A stretch of DNA of 64,000 nt from NCBI GenBank assembly GCA_036172665.1, contig CM069877.1, positions 26,561,001 to 26,625,000 on the forward strand, written 5' to 3'. This DNA comes from Prosopocoilus inquinatus. Lineage: Eukaryota > Arthropoda > Insecta > Coleoptera > Lucanidae. A program made the position numbers and the translations under genes. The notes beneath the pieces are model-generated. The model made no database searches, was not told where the DNA came from, and worked only from the letters and a program-made list of their open reading frames with translations. Positions 10,047 through 21,720 of the stretch are shown one piece after another (position 1 is the first letter of the stretch; each line of letters begins with the position of its first letter).

Positions 10047-10231
10047 TTTTCCATAAAAAAGTGTCTGAATAACATCTTGGTTAGAAATACGATTAGTTTA
10101 TCGTGAAAAAATTAAAAACGAAAGCATGAATTGTACTGATTTTGGCTTTGTAAATTTTTTTTCTTTTTCTCAATTTGTTTCATGCTTAATAAAATTTTCA
10201 TTATTATTATTCTTATTATTATTAAGTATAA
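10047..10231 (+). mobile_element. 5'-truncated retroelement with ATT-repeat tail
   Basis: The 185-bp segment ends AATAAAATTTTC followed by an (ATT)n run, the typical 3' end of some non-LTR elements. A second copy lies at 16849-17022. No coding sequence remains. It sits between the two 269-bp direct repeats. Confidence 0.65.
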
Positions 10232-10500
10232 AGTAATTTGTAACTCCGAAAGTTGTCCTGCTATTTCTCTCGTATGCAGCAATTTACAGTCGAGGTGGAA
10301 AGACCATATAAATATACCGGGTCTTGCTTTACTTTTCACGGCGTTGATGATCCTCCTGATTTCAATTTCATCTATTGGAATCAGAAAAAGTGATGAATGT
10401 AGAACTGCTGATGTCTTGGTTTGCTTCTTACTTGATTTTCTTATGCAATTACTGCAGTGTTTTCTTTTTGATTGATCTGTTGTAAATCTGTACTTTTTCT
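10232..10500. repeat. 269-bp direct repeat, right copy
   Basis: Appears identical to 9778-10046. On the minus strand it encodes the same non-LTR RT fragment (SKARPGI, EIAGQLSEL). The short reading frames across it are remnants, not genes. Confidence 0.95.
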
Positions 10501-10892
10501 GGAAATTTTAATAATATGCCACTTCTGAATCTTCATCTCGTTTAACTATTCTTATTATGTTTTAAAACTTCAAGGGTTTTTCTCATCTTTTTTAAATCAT
10601 CGAAACTTCTATAGTGTTTGAATTTGAAATGGTTTACACAAGATTCTTGAAAGAGTTTTACGGTAATTGTTTTACTCATTTTTTTTAAATTCTAATTCTT
10701 ACTTTCTAATTTTCAGGTTTCTTTGAGCAAATTACATATACTAATGTAATTAACAAGGAAAACTTCGAAAGCCTGTAATAAAATATTGAATAGTGATGAA
10801 CAAAACATACTAAAATAAAATTTAATTAAAATAAATACAAGGCGAATGAAGATTCAAGGTATTATATGATACTATTCTGGCAGTGTGTTAAA
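10501..10892. other. AT-rich, no gene seen
   Basis: No motif or repeat recognised. Confidence 0.55.
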
Positions 10893-13038
10893 GATATACA
10901 GGTTGTCCCAGAGCTCCGTAAAAGTTCCATAACTTTCTTGCTATTCCAGGTATCGACTCATTTTTTTTGTACAATAGAAGCGCTTCCATTGCACATTTAA
11001 AATTATTTTCGTTTGTATACAGGGTGTCCAAGTATTATAAAAATATTAAAGTTACGTTTTTTTTTAAATTGAAACACCCCGTTTTGACTTCATTCGTTTC
11101 CAAGATTCCCATGCTAAACATTGAAAAAACTCACCTGTATACATATTAATTTATACTTACTTACATTTAGACATACAGGTGTCCCAGAGCTCCGTAAAAG
11201 TTCCATAACTTTCTTGCTATTCCAGGTATCGACTCAATTCTTTTTTTGTATAATAGAAGTGCTTCCATTGCGCATTTTAAAATTATTTTCGTTTGTATAC
11301 AGATTGTCCAAGTATTATAAAAATATTAAAGTTACATGTTTTTAAATTGAATCATCCCATTTTGACTTCATTTTTGGATTCTACACTAAATTCTGCGTTA
11401 AATTTATTTGAGTCATTTTTACGTATCAACCATACTTTTTGATGTGAGTCAATTTTTTTCTTGAAAATTCCCGGATGCAAGGTTCCATTCAAAAATTCGT
11501 AACTTATAAACCACTACAGATAACGCAACCGATTTTTTTTTTCAGTCAATGCCAAGGCTGTGGCCAATCTTTCGTGATCAAGCCGAGTCGTGAAGGAATG
11601 TTTCAAGGCTTACTACGATTTTTTGAATATGAATAATTATAAATAGTAAAAACTCCATTTTTCGAATAGAACACCCTGTACATTTTTAGACCATTCCATA
11701 GCGTTTTTAACAAGCTTTTCAATTATATACAGTTTGTAGGGTCCAATTCTGTTATTCGACGAGTTATTGAGAAAATAGTAATTTTTAGATGTAAATATTT
11801 AATAAACAACTGAAAATTTCTAGTAGTTTGGTGACAAAATGAAAAGCGATTAAAATTTTCTACCAACGTCGCACCAATTACGGATATACTGTCAAAAAGT
11901 GCGAATTTCATTGATTTAATATTTTATTCGCTGTGCATGATTATCCGCGATCGATCAGTAGGACTGCGGCTTTAATTTCAAATTTATCCTCCCAGTTCGC
12001 GTGAGTTAGATGTTATCCTTATGATTCATGAAAATTCTAACTTAAGTACTCGGGAGAAACTGATATACAATTCAGTTTCTTTTGAGATTTCCCGAGTAGT
12101 CAAGTTAAAATTAGAAAGTGACATACAAATCAGTTTCTCGTGAGATTTTCTGAGTATTCAAGTTAGAATTTTCATGAATCGTCAATAGAACTTCTAATTC
12201 ATGCGAACTAGGAGGATAAATTTGAAATTAAAGCCGCAGTCCTACTGATTGATCGCGGATAATTATGCACAGCGAATAAAATATTAAATCAATGAAATTC
12301 GCACTTTTTGACACAATACATCCGTAACTAATGCGACGTTGTTTTAAAATATGAATCGCTTTTCATTTTGGCACCAATATACTAGAAACTTTCAGTTGTT
12401 TATTAAATATTTACATCTAAAAATTACTCTTTTATCAATAACTCGTCGAATAACAGAATTGGACCCTACAAACTGTACACAATTGAAAAGCTCGTTAAAA
12501 ACGCTATGGAATGGTCTAAAAATGTACAGGGTGTTCTATTTCAAAAAATGGAGTTTTTACTATTTATAATTATTCATATTCAAAAAATCGTAGTAAGCCT
12601 TGAAACATTCCTTCACGACTCGGCTTGATCACGAAAGATTGGCCACAGTCTTGGCATTGACTGAAGAAAAAAATCGGTTGCGTTATCTGTAGTGGTTTAT
12701 AAGTTACGAATTTTTGAATGGAACCTTGCATCCGGCAATTTTCAAGAAAAAATTGACTCACATCAAAAAGTATGGTTGATACGTAAAAATGACTCAAATA
12801 AATTTAACGCAGAATTTAGTGTAGAATCCAAAAATGAAGTCAAAATGGGGTATTTCAATTAAAAAAAACGTAACTTTAATATTTTTATAATACTTGGACA
12901 CCCTGTATACAAACGAAAATAATTTTAAAATGCGCAATGGAAGCGCTTCTATTGTACAAGAAAAAAAAATTGAGTCGATACCTGGAATAGCAAGAAAGTT
13001 ATGGAACTTTTACGGAGCTCTGAGACACTCTGTATATC
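10893..13038. repeat. 2.1-kb foldback palindrome
   Basis: Outer ends are GATATACAGGTTGTCCCAG and its complement ending CTCTGTATATC. Arms run from about 11165-12065 and 12131-13038 with a ~65-bp centre. The left arm starts with an extra direct copy (10893-11055 repeated at about 11170-11325). Internal CAGGGTGTCC and ACACCCTGTA junctions suggest several adjacent repeats were copied in inverted form together. Short reading frames inside occur as mirror pairs with no known domain. Confidence 0.88.
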
Positions 13039-13452
13039 TAATAGTATCTAGATAAATAAAAATATCTCCAGTTTATCAAGTGTAAAATTCAATAACCTAT
13101 GCAGTAGTGGAGATACAGTATTATTTGCGATGCAACTGGAGTTTTTTTTTGTGAAAATTGACGGGGTTTTCGTATGAATATATGAATAATATACGAGCTA
13201 AAACCTGTGATAATTTTTACAATGGACCGTAAATAACACAGTTTTTTTTTAGCAGTGTACCTAATACTTTTTAAATAGGAAATTTACCTTTTGCAATAAA
13301 TGGATCGATGTTAATAATAATCACCTGATTTTGTACGAAATTAAATCAGGTCAATGTAAAATATATTATTGAAGTTTGTTCTTGTCCGATGAAAATTGTA
13401 AGTACATCGTACGTATAAGTACGTGATTATTTTATCGGCATTTCTTGATTAC
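13039..13452. other. AT-rich, no gene seen
   Basis: Nothing recognised except T-rich and A-rich runs. Confidence 0.55.
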
Positions 13453-13615
13453 GAGAACGCTATCTTAGCTACAACAAGGCTACAACTAAGGATCCTAGAT
13501 TCATTTGACATTTAACTTGTTTGATAGGAAAGTAGAGTCGTTTCTGTTGATAATAATACATTTTACGTACAAAGTTTTTTTTAATCTCGAACCGGACAGA
13601 AATATGAAGGGAAAA

Positions 13616-13657
13616 CACTCAACGTTTCGCTATAGATTTATAGCTTCGTCAAGAGTG
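13616..13657 (-). ncRNA. Hammerhead motif, family B copy 1 (core mutated)
   Basis: CACUC/GAGUG stem I, GCUAUA/UAUAGC stem II and GAAACGUU are present, but the core reads UUGACGA instead of CUGACGA, which changes the invariant C3. It is probably inactive. Confidence 0.6.
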
Positions 13658-13774
13658 AAAAAAAGTAAATAAACAAGTTGTCAAGGGAAACAAGTCGTCA
13701 AGAGAAACGAAAAGGTAACATGATTTTTAAACTAAAATACGAGTTGTCCGGAATAAAGAGAAAAGTAATTAGAA

Positions 13775-14745
13775 CTAAATTAAAACTAATTTTTTTTTTA
13801 ACTGACAGATCTGTATCCTGTTTAAAGAGTCTAGAAAACTACAAAATATGTCATTTAAATTTTCAAAGTCGGTACATTTATTAGAATTTGGAGACATTTT
13901 AATTTTACACATTTCTATGAAACGTCTTTTAAAAATATTAGATTCACTGTACAAAATGTCAGTATTATCAAAATCAAAATTATGATTATTTACTAATGAA
14001 TGCTCTACAAGCATTGAATGATTTTGATTATTTTTTTGAATATGATATTTATGTTGGTCTAAACGTTTTTTTTTAATTTTGGCTCGTTTCACCTATATAA
14101 ACAGAATTACAATTTGAACATTTGATTTCATAAACCACGTTAGGTTGTTTTAATTTCGGTATTTAGGTTTTTAAATTCGAAAAAATTAAATTTAAGTTAT
14201 TCACAGATTTACTGGCTAAAATTAAATTATGTTTTTTGAAAATGTGTTTAGATGTATTGTGTAATGGTTCAATATAAGGCAAAAATATGTATTTATGGTT
14301 CGAAGTTTGTCTAATGTTATTAGAGACATTTGAATTTTGTAAGTATTTAATACGATTTTTAATTACTGATTCAATAAGATTTATTGGATAAGAATTTTGA
14401 ATAAGAGTTTTCTTTATTAAATTTAAGTTATCATAAATGAAAACTTTATCAGAAAGTTAAATAGCTCGATCTGTTAATGAAATAATAGTTGCAATTTTAT
14501 AATTTTTGGGTGTGTACCTACCTGACCAGGTAGGTTTATGAAACCAATTTATCATTCTGTCTGATAATATGTACATCAAGAAAACTCAATGAATTATTCT
14601 TTTCTTTTTCCACACTGTAAATTGTAATCTATTATGAAAAGAATTAAATTTATTTAAAACAAAATCTACCTTAACAGAAGGCAAAATCAGTAAAATGTCA
14701 TCTACATAACGAAAATATAACGTTAAATCGAAGGATGAGTTAATA
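13775..14745 (-). pseudogene. Penelope RT C-terminus plus GIY-YIG endonuclease
   Basis: From 14745 downward the minus strand gives NSSFDLTLYFRYVDDILLI, the RT catalytic YVDD box in Penelope style, then LSFLDVHI after a frameshift near 14610. After more shifts comes VVYEIKCSNCNSVYIGETSQ, the Cys pair and GIY-YIG start, with RRLDQHKYHIQK and FKRRFIEMCK downstream. The RT copies RNA at a nicked target and the GIY-YIG domain is the endonuclease. Several stops and shifts mean no functional protein. The final third (13775-14092) is still an open 105-codon frame. Confidence 0.82.
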
Positions 14746-14759
14746 ACATATTTTTCTGT

Positions 14760-15007
14760 TTATATAGGTGAAACGAGCCAAAATTTAAAAAAAGACGTTT
14801 AGACCAACATAAATATCATATTCAAAAAAATAATCAAAATCATTCAATGTTTGTAGAGCATTCATTTATAAATAATCATAATTTTGATTTTGATAATACT
14901 GACATTTTGTACAGTGAATCTAATATTTTTAAAGGACGTTTCATAGAAATGTGTAAAATGTCTCCAAATTCTATTAATAAACGTACGGACTTTGAAAATT
15001 TAAAATA
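14760..15007 (+). pseudogene. Inverted duplicate of Penelope GIY-YIG segment
   Basis: The plus strand repeats the endonuclease end (VYIGETSQ, LDQHKYHIQKNNQNHSMF, NIFKGRFIEMCK) in the opposite direction to the main copy. A frameshift separates VYIGET from the rest. It ends at TAATAAATAAATT. It is a palindrome arm, not a separate gene. Confidence 0.82.
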
Positions 15008-15148
15008 ATAAATAAATTAGTTTTAATTTAGTTCTAGTTACTTTTCTCTTTATTCCGGACAACTCGTATTTTAGTTTAAAAATCATGTTACCTTCTCGTT
15101 TCTCTTGACGACTTGTTTCTCTTGACAACTAATTTATTTACTTTTTTT

Positions 15149-15190
15149 CACTCCTGACGAAGCTATAAATCTATAGCGAAACGTTGAGTG
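15149..15190 (+). ncRNA. Hammerhead ribozyme, family B copy 2 (intact core)
   Basis: CACUC at 15149-15153 pairs with GAGUG at 15186-15190 (stem I). CUGACGA at 15154-15160 is followed by an extra A and the hairpin GCUAUA/UAUAGC (stem II), then GAA. Stem III is only the self-complementary ACGU and the cleavage position is U15185. All invariant hammerhead bases are present. Confidence 0.75.
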
Positions 15191-15371
15191 TTTTCGCTTC
15201 ATATTTCTGTCCGGTTCGAGATTAAAAAAAACTTTGTACGTAAAATATATTATTATCAACAGAAACGACTCTACTTTCCTATCAAACAAGTTAAATGTCA
15301 AATGAATCTAGGATCCTTAGTTGTAGCCTTGTTGTAGCTAAGAGAGCGTTCTCAATATCAAAATAATCAAT

Positions 15372-15527
15372 ACAGTCTTTTTCTTTTGATTTTCTCCTTT
15401 TGTCAGTTGTTTCCCAAAACATTTTCAAGTTTCTGAATCATCAAATCGTATTTCAAATAGAAAAGTCATTTGACAAACTGGAAAACATAATTGACAAAAG
15501 GAGAAGATCAAAAGATAAAGGCTGTAA
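15372..15527. repeat. Short TIR/foldback repeat F, copy 1
   Basis: It begins TACAGTCTTTTTCTTTTGAT and ends with a near complement (GATCAAAAGATAAAGGCTGTA). A second copy is at about 39925-40088. Homology between loci continues past the right end (AAAATCGAAA, GGCATTTCC), so the unit is larger than the hairpin. Confidence 0.75.
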
Positions 15528-15729
15528 AATCGAAAATGGCATTTCCGCCAAAATCTGTTTTATAGAACTTTAAAATGTATCTTAATATCTCAAATGAATA
15601 GATACTTTTATAAATGTATCTACATATATGCAGATATTGATACATTTTTAGTAGTATCAGAGATACGTATTTAGATACTCAAAGAGTATTTAAATACTGT
15701 ATCTAGATACTTGCATCTAAGTACTTAAC

Positions 15730-16741
15730 AACACTATACTCTGGTATATACGTATGTATGTATGTACATACGTGTAATCAAACATAACATTTCTGCACTG
15801 CTTGTGATCGTTTAATCGATGTAGGTTACGTAGTTAGTCGCTCTGGGCCAGCGGATATAACGCCCTCATATAATTTGTAATGTATTGTCTTCGGTCCTTG
15901 AGAGGTAAACACCAACGCTGCTGCTTACTTCCTCTATTCCGTGCGTTGTTTTTTAGCGTGTGCCGTCTCAAAATTTCCATAACGCTAGATAAGACCGGAG
16001 TAAATATTTTCCTCCATTAATTTACGTCAAACAGTTATTAGCTGCCTTATAGTACTACAAATTTTATGAATATCGTTGTTTACAAAACCGAAAGTTCATG
16101 CGTAAATTATTTTTTTTTCTGTATAAAATTTCGTGCATTTAAGGAGTAGAAGAAAACAAGTGTCACTATTATTGATAGATTCAAAGTAAATAAGTATGTA
16201 GTACCAGTATATTTACTATTTACTAAAACAATATTAATGTCCAGCATAAGACCAAAATTTGATTACATTTTCGTTTAAATGGACTGCAAACTAAAATATA
16301 GGGTGAAAGAAGAATATTACGCACAGAGAGTCTTCATTATTGATTGTACTCCACGTGACTAATTGTAAGTCCATTCTGATAATTGGACAGCTAACAGTAC
16401 ACGTGATTGTGGAGAACTGCGGCATCGTTAAATATAAATTATAGATACTAATTCTTCACAATAGCGTCCATCAAGCGCACTATACATTTTATCCAACTAT
16501 TAAGTAATTGGTTTGTTACGTCGGCGATCACTTGAGATACTGTTTTAAATGAAAACTCGATACATACATTTACTGTTTTCAGTGAAACACTCCGTGTTCA
16601 CGAGTGTACATATTTGTCGAAATTATACGTTCTTCTGTGGAGTTATAATTACACTTACCAAGAACATCGCATTGCGTTGAAACAATAGAAAATGCAAAAT
16701 ATAGCGGAAAGATTAATTAACTCTACGCTTATGTGCTTTTG
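15730..16741. other. No gene seen
   Basis: Ordinary AT-rich sequence with a short GTAT microsatellite at about 15750-15772. No reading frame or RNA motif that I can support. Confidence 0.55.
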
Positions 16742-17197
16742 TATAGAACCTGTCCATTTTTCGAGTGCCACAATGGGGATCTTGCTTATCTTAAGAGATA
16801 CGTCATCTTGAAAATTATTGAAAAAGGGATGTCATATTCGAATTCTCCATAAAAAAGTGTCTGAATAACATCTTGGTTAGAAATACGATTAGTTTATCGT
16901 GAAAAAATTAAAAACGAAAGCATGAATTGTACTGATTTTGGCTTTGTAAATTTTTTTTCTTTTTCTCAATTTGTTTCATGCTTAATAAAATTTTCATTAT
17001 TATTATTCTTATTATTATTAAAATCAGAAATTTTGTTTTTTTGTGATATTTTCTAAACTATTGAATATATTTCACATTTCTTTTCAGATTATTATTCAGC
17101 ACGAAAATGCGCAACTTTGCCGTAATTTAACCAACTTCGTATTACTTAAGAAGAACGAGATCCCCATAGTGGCACTCGAAAAATGAACAGACTGTAT
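16742..17197. repeat. Foldback with ATTTTTCGAGTGCCAC ends
   Basis: TATAGAACCTGTCCATTTTTCGAG at the left is mirrored by CTCGAAAAATGAACAGACTGTATA at the right. A related left end occurs at 52684-52760. The interior hosts the retroelement fragment at 16849-17022. Confidence 0.75.
16849..17022 (+). mobile_element. Second copy of the ATT-tailed retroelement fragment
   Basis: Nearly identical to 10051-10225, starting CCATAAAAAAGTGTCTGAAT and ending in the same ATT-rich tail. No long flanking duplication is seen here, unlike the first copy. Confidence 0.7.
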
Positions 17198-17245
17198 ATT
17201 TTGAACGGTACCTACACACTTTATCCTTAAACATATCAGAAAGCG

Positions 17246-17400
17246 TGTCCGCAGAAGAATGAAACCGAAGTAACGAAACTTGCTATATTGCACTTAAATT
17301 ATGCACTCAATTAAGGACTTTTCTTGCACTACAAATACAACATCTGAAGGCCACCGCTTATTACGAATCCAAAGAGGAGAAAATGCTTTGTCTAATTCCA
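17246..17400. repeat. Direct repeat, left copy (~155 bp)
   Basis: Similar to 17674-17826 (GAAGAATGAAACCGAAGTAAC; TTGCACTTAAATTATGCACTC). Spacing between copies is about 428 bp and divergence is moderate. Confidence 0.8.
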
Positions 17401-17673
17401 AGAAATGCCGTAAAATATGTAACAAACGTTACAAATAGTGTTATAAATAGTGCCCATAATGCATTTTGTAGTACGGTCTTTCTGGGTATAGTTAGATAGA
17501 ATGTAAACCTGTAAAGGATCGAATAATCAGTATGTACAGATATGAAAATTAAACATTGCGACTAAATAATGTTATAATATTGGAATGAATCATAACGTCT
17601 ATAAGGTCAGAATGAAATGAGTCAAGCAGCGGAGGCTGATATTCCTGGAATTTTCTATTGTATTTGGCGCGCA

Positions 17674-17826
17674 GAGCGGGTCCGTAGAAGAATGAAACCG
17701 GAGTAACGGAACTTGTTATATTGCACTTAAATTATGCACTCAATTAAGGACGTTTTTTTGCATTGCAAATACAACATCCGATAGCCCCCGCTTAATACGA
17801 ATCCAAGCAGGAGAAAATGCTTAAAT
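17674..17826. repeat. Direct repeat, right copy
   Basis: Partner of 17246-17400. The sequence between the copies is unique within the window. Confidence 0.8.
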
Positions 17827-17829
17827 AGT

Positions 17830-19440
17830 CCGGAAGCGTACAAAAGTAAATAGAAATCTTCCGTGTGGTATGAGTGCTGCCCTAATTACGCGTCGTATTC
17901 CTCGTTGAAAGATTGAAAAAAATGTTTCAATCAGTTTCATTAGTTTGAAATTTATGTTGCGAATGAAGATATATCTAACTTCACGGAGCGTTTTTTTTTT
18001 ATAATCAAATTAAATCCTAACCGATTTTTTTAAAATTAATTTAATCTAAATTCTGTGTTTCAAGAAAGTTAGCGTTGATGCGTTGAAACAAAAATCTATT
18101 TTGCGTATGAAGAAAAGCTATTTTTATTGAAATTCGATTTTCTCTTTTTGTTATATTTAACACTATAACTTCATTGATATTTATTTTGTTATCTAGAATT
18201 ATTTTTCGTTGATTACAAATTTTTTAGTTAACATTTTAAAATCTCATTCGGTCTTAATTAAAAAAAGAAATTCATATACAAAATATATTTTTATTAATAT
18301 AAATGTAAACTAAATTTCACATTTTGTTAATATATTTTTATATTAAATTTTCGAAATTGTAAACTGAGTTGGTTAATATATTTTTGTATTTTAAATTTTC
18401 CTAAATTGTATTGTAAACAGAATTTTTAATATATTATATTAATTTGGGCATTTTTATTTGCGATATTCTCGCAAGTAAAGCTTTATTCGGAACCAGAAAG
18501 AGAGAAATGGGCGAAGCTTTCTCGACAATTCTGAAAATACAGGTAAAACGCCATTCGAGCAACATTGGAAAACAAATTGGAAAATCGATTTTTTTGATTT
18601 TGTGCCAAACCAGAAAACGCTGCTCACAAAGAAAACCTAGATCCAACTTTGTACGGATTGTTTCAAAAAATTGGGGACAAAAGGGGATTAAATAATCTAT
18701 TGTTGAACGAGTGACAAATTTTCATTTTCTTGAAAGAGAGAACAGTTTGCAAATATTTTTGCGAGCTTAAGAAAACGATTTCGAAGAGTTCAACACCATA
18801 CTTTTTCTACGACCCGACTTACTGTTTCTGGTGGAGTGTTAGGAACATTTAAATTAATTTCTAACGAAAGTTAACGTTGAGATTATTCCTCACTAGTCAG
18901 GGAAATGAAACTTTCGCTGGAAAGTATACGGTGACAATAGAATGTTCATAAAGGGTCGTAGAAAAGTGGGTTTCGATCTCCCGTCCGCACGTTACAATGC
19001 TACTTCTAGTAAAAAATCTAGAGGGATATATTATGCTAAGTTTTTCCAGTAGGCGCCACATTCGACAGGGCTGTGTAACACTAAAGCAGTTACTTTGCAT
19101 CTACTGTATAATGATGTTAAATTGGAAGATTTTAGAAGAAGGCTGTCACGAAAAAATGCCTTTTCTTTAAACCAGAGAAATTTTCTTTTGGTATGGTTGA
19201 ATTCTTGGCTTTCAGTTAGAACCGCGTGTCTCGCATTTCTTCTACATTCATTGCAGAAGAAGTTCCTTAAGTCTGCTGCTGCTGGTGGAGCTACTGCTGC
19301 TAGTGGTGTTGCTGCTGCTTCTTGTAAGTAGCTGAGACTGAATCAGAGACATGCGGTTCCAACCGGAAGCCAAGAATTCAACCGCGGACAACGTCCTCGG
19401 AAATCTTCGAGTTAAACTTTCTTTGGATATGTTCATGCAG
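17830..19440. other. No gene supported; (GCT)n patch at 19270-19320
   Basis: Short overlapping frames at 18434-18695 on both strands have no recognisable domain. An imperfect GCTGCT/GGTGCT trinucleotide tract lies at 19270-19320. GC rises slightly at 18890-19400, but no splice-consistent gene model is visible. Confidence 0.5.
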
Positions 19441-19449
19441 AGAAATATG

Positions 19450-19780
19450 ACACTTATAATAAGGGTGCTAAGCTAAAGAACAATAATCTAATTTAGATCG
19501 AACAAAAGCGAAGTAGAGTGTATTACTAAAACCAGCACTGTGTCTAAGAACGAAACTGAACGTTTTTTCTGCTAGTATTTAGCGAAAGTCCGTTGGTATT
19601 ACACCAGTAATTAACGATGCGGTCGGTGTTATCCTGCAAAAGAACGCATTTTGCAATAGTTGAAACATAATAAAAAAAAATAAAAGAAGGCAGTTGCAGT
19701 TCACAGGAGGTAGGTACTAGATTGTTAATGAAAAGAAGAAAGAGAAGAGGTCTTAAATTAGAACCTTGAGAAATTCCTGA
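19450..19780 (-). pseudogene. Jockey-like reverse transcriptase C-terminal remnant
   Basis: On the minus strand, frames with stops give NYWCNTNGLSLNTSRKNVQF, the region after the catalytic box where jockey-type RTs have xWxxxNxLxLNxxK. This is followed by NTLYFAFVRSKLDYCSLA (LVRSxLEYxSxVW in the family). It is a short dead fragment. Confidence 0.65.
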
Positions 19781-19799
19781 ATGGGGCGGGTAGTGATTA

Positions 19800-20355
19800 G
19801 AGACGCGCAGTTCGTGAACGAACTAGGTTATTGAATCTATTCCCTACGATGAGCTAAATTCTTATTTAGCTCGCGAGAAGTTTAGTTCGTTTATTCGAAC
19901 TAACTTGAGATATGAGCAAATCGGTCATCTGTTTGCGGCCGAGCTCGTGAATCATTTAATTTGGATACTACGATGGTTGATGTGACAGTCATTATTATAA
20001 CACAAATTAGGATTTTCACAGCAGTGCAAAAATGGAGTGAAGTGTGAACTTTCCGAGAACATTTCGTATTCGTAATAATCTCAGTTTTTGCAAATTGTAA
20101 AACATGCAAGCGCAAACTTATGCACCGATTAAATGCAATCGTGTCGGATTGTCTCTTTCTACGTATGAACTAAATGAGCTAAATGAACAAGGTTCGCGAA
20201 CTAGTTCCAGACTGGGAATAAGAGCAAAAAATAGGTGAAAACTCGGCTACTTGATTTTGAAGGTGTACGCGATTTTTTTGCAAGCAAGTGTATCTCTCAT
20301 TCATATAGATTCAAGACAAAGAGATGCACATGACTTACAGTTTTGGCTTATTATG
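19800..20355. other. No gene; inverted GTTCG-rich motifs
   Basis: CAGTTCGTGAACGAACT (about 19818) and GGTTCGCGAACTAGTTCC (about 20190) are short palindromes about 370 bp apart and could mark the ends of a small element. Not assignable. Confidence 0.35.
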
Positions 20356-20358
20356 GTC

Positions 20359-21339
20359 GTTGCACACCATAGCGCGGCGAACGGAGGAGCGGCGCGGCTC
20401 CGCGAAGATACCCGCGCACACTGCAAGCGAAACTTCGCCGGGGCCATAAAAGAGGCCGTAAATAAACACAATTTAACATCATAAAGATTCCGAATTTCTG
20501 AACCGTTTTACTGGCATACCCAGCTCGTATTACGACAATTTCAGTTGCGTTAATAATTTTTGTAAATGCACTGTGACTTGAATGATAAAAAAAAATGTTA
20601 GATAATAAAAACATTTGCATCTTAACAGTAAAATAAAATTAATTAATTAATTTAACTACTCTTTGACTGCATGCGACACACATAATTGCAGCCCGTACTT
20701 GATTTGTGCGTAAGGATAGAACTTTAGTTGATTTGATTTGCGTGTTACGACCTTCTCAAGTCTACGAATATTAAATCTTTGTTTATGATGCCACTTACGA
20801 CGTCTGTGCCCCATTTTAATTGTGTATCGCGCAATAAATAACTTTAGGCACTAAAAAGCAATTTTGTGTGTTCCATACTCGTTAGATTTAGAACGTCGTC
20901 GGAAATCAAGGAGACCAAGAACGCTGTTTATTTGAATTGAAGTTGAAGATTGCTGCAATAACAACGTTCTAAAAAAATTTCCTCATTTATACTTTATACT
21001 TTACATAATTTAGATACACAAACGCATGATGTCGTTCTACTACACAGACAAAAATCGGTAGCTAGCCGTTGCTAGCTGAATCACGCACATGTGGCTTCGC
21101 GCAAATATGACAGAATCGTGCCGAAATCATAAATAGATCATAAAAACTCCTCGTTTGAATCCTTTCTCGAGTTCACGTGGACTAGTTTACGCTTCCTCAT
21201 TATTAGCCAATCACGTAACAAAATTCAGAAATTATAACCAATAGTGTTCATCCATTTAGACCAGAGCAAAATAACATTTTCTCCGCGTCGTCCTATGGTG
21301 AGGTAGGGTCACCGCGGTTCGCCGCGCTAGATGTGCAAT
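20359..21339. mobile_element. ~980-bp element with GC-rich terminal inverted repeats
   Basis: GTTGCACACCATAGCGCGGC at 20359 is mirrored by GCCGCGCTAGATGTGCAAT ending at 21339. A second right-end-like copy is at 21421-21440. The interior shows no transposase, so this looks non-autonomous. I could not fix a target duplication or a superfamily. Confidence 0.55.
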
Positions 21340-21720
21340 AGTTGGGTAGCGGCGCCGCTATTCACCGCGGGTCGCAAGAGTGTGCGCACTCTCATAAGAA
21401 TACAGCAAAAGATATTTTCTTCGCCGCGCTAGATGTGCGACAATCTTTAGATTCCGCTTTGCAACCTGCAAATTTGGTGGGATAACAAATTTTACTAAAT
21501 AAGGAACATCTTGAAACAATGATTTTGTCAGACATTACTTCTGTGCTTAATAGGGGAGTATACCAGTATATATAGGGTGTTTGTAAAATAAGTGCAGAAA
21601 TTTAAACCTGTAATACATCACCATAAATGAGAGCGATTGAACTTACATGTCCTTAGCAAAAGTTTTACATATTTCGAGAAAATCAGAGTTGAAAATCGGA
21701 CAACAGATAGTCGTACGTCT

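Larger units (their letters stand above)
13453..15353. mobile_element. Penelope-like element in inverted-repeat form (family B)
   Basis: Arms 13453-14103 and 14755-15353 are reverse complements. Each arm carries the end of a GIY-YIG endonuclease frame and a hammerhead motif in a terminal sequence containing GAACCGGACAG. The centre codes a Penelope-type RT C-terminal part on the minus strand. Penelope-like elements are known to have RT joined to GIY-YIG and to be flanked by repeats, some carrying hammerhead motifs, so the assignment rests on three independent marks. Confidence 0.88.

Noticed and set aside
10182..10475. 97-codon plus-strand frame in the 269-bp repeat
   Set aside because: The opposite strand carries the non-LTR RT remnant; the plus frame is its shadow.
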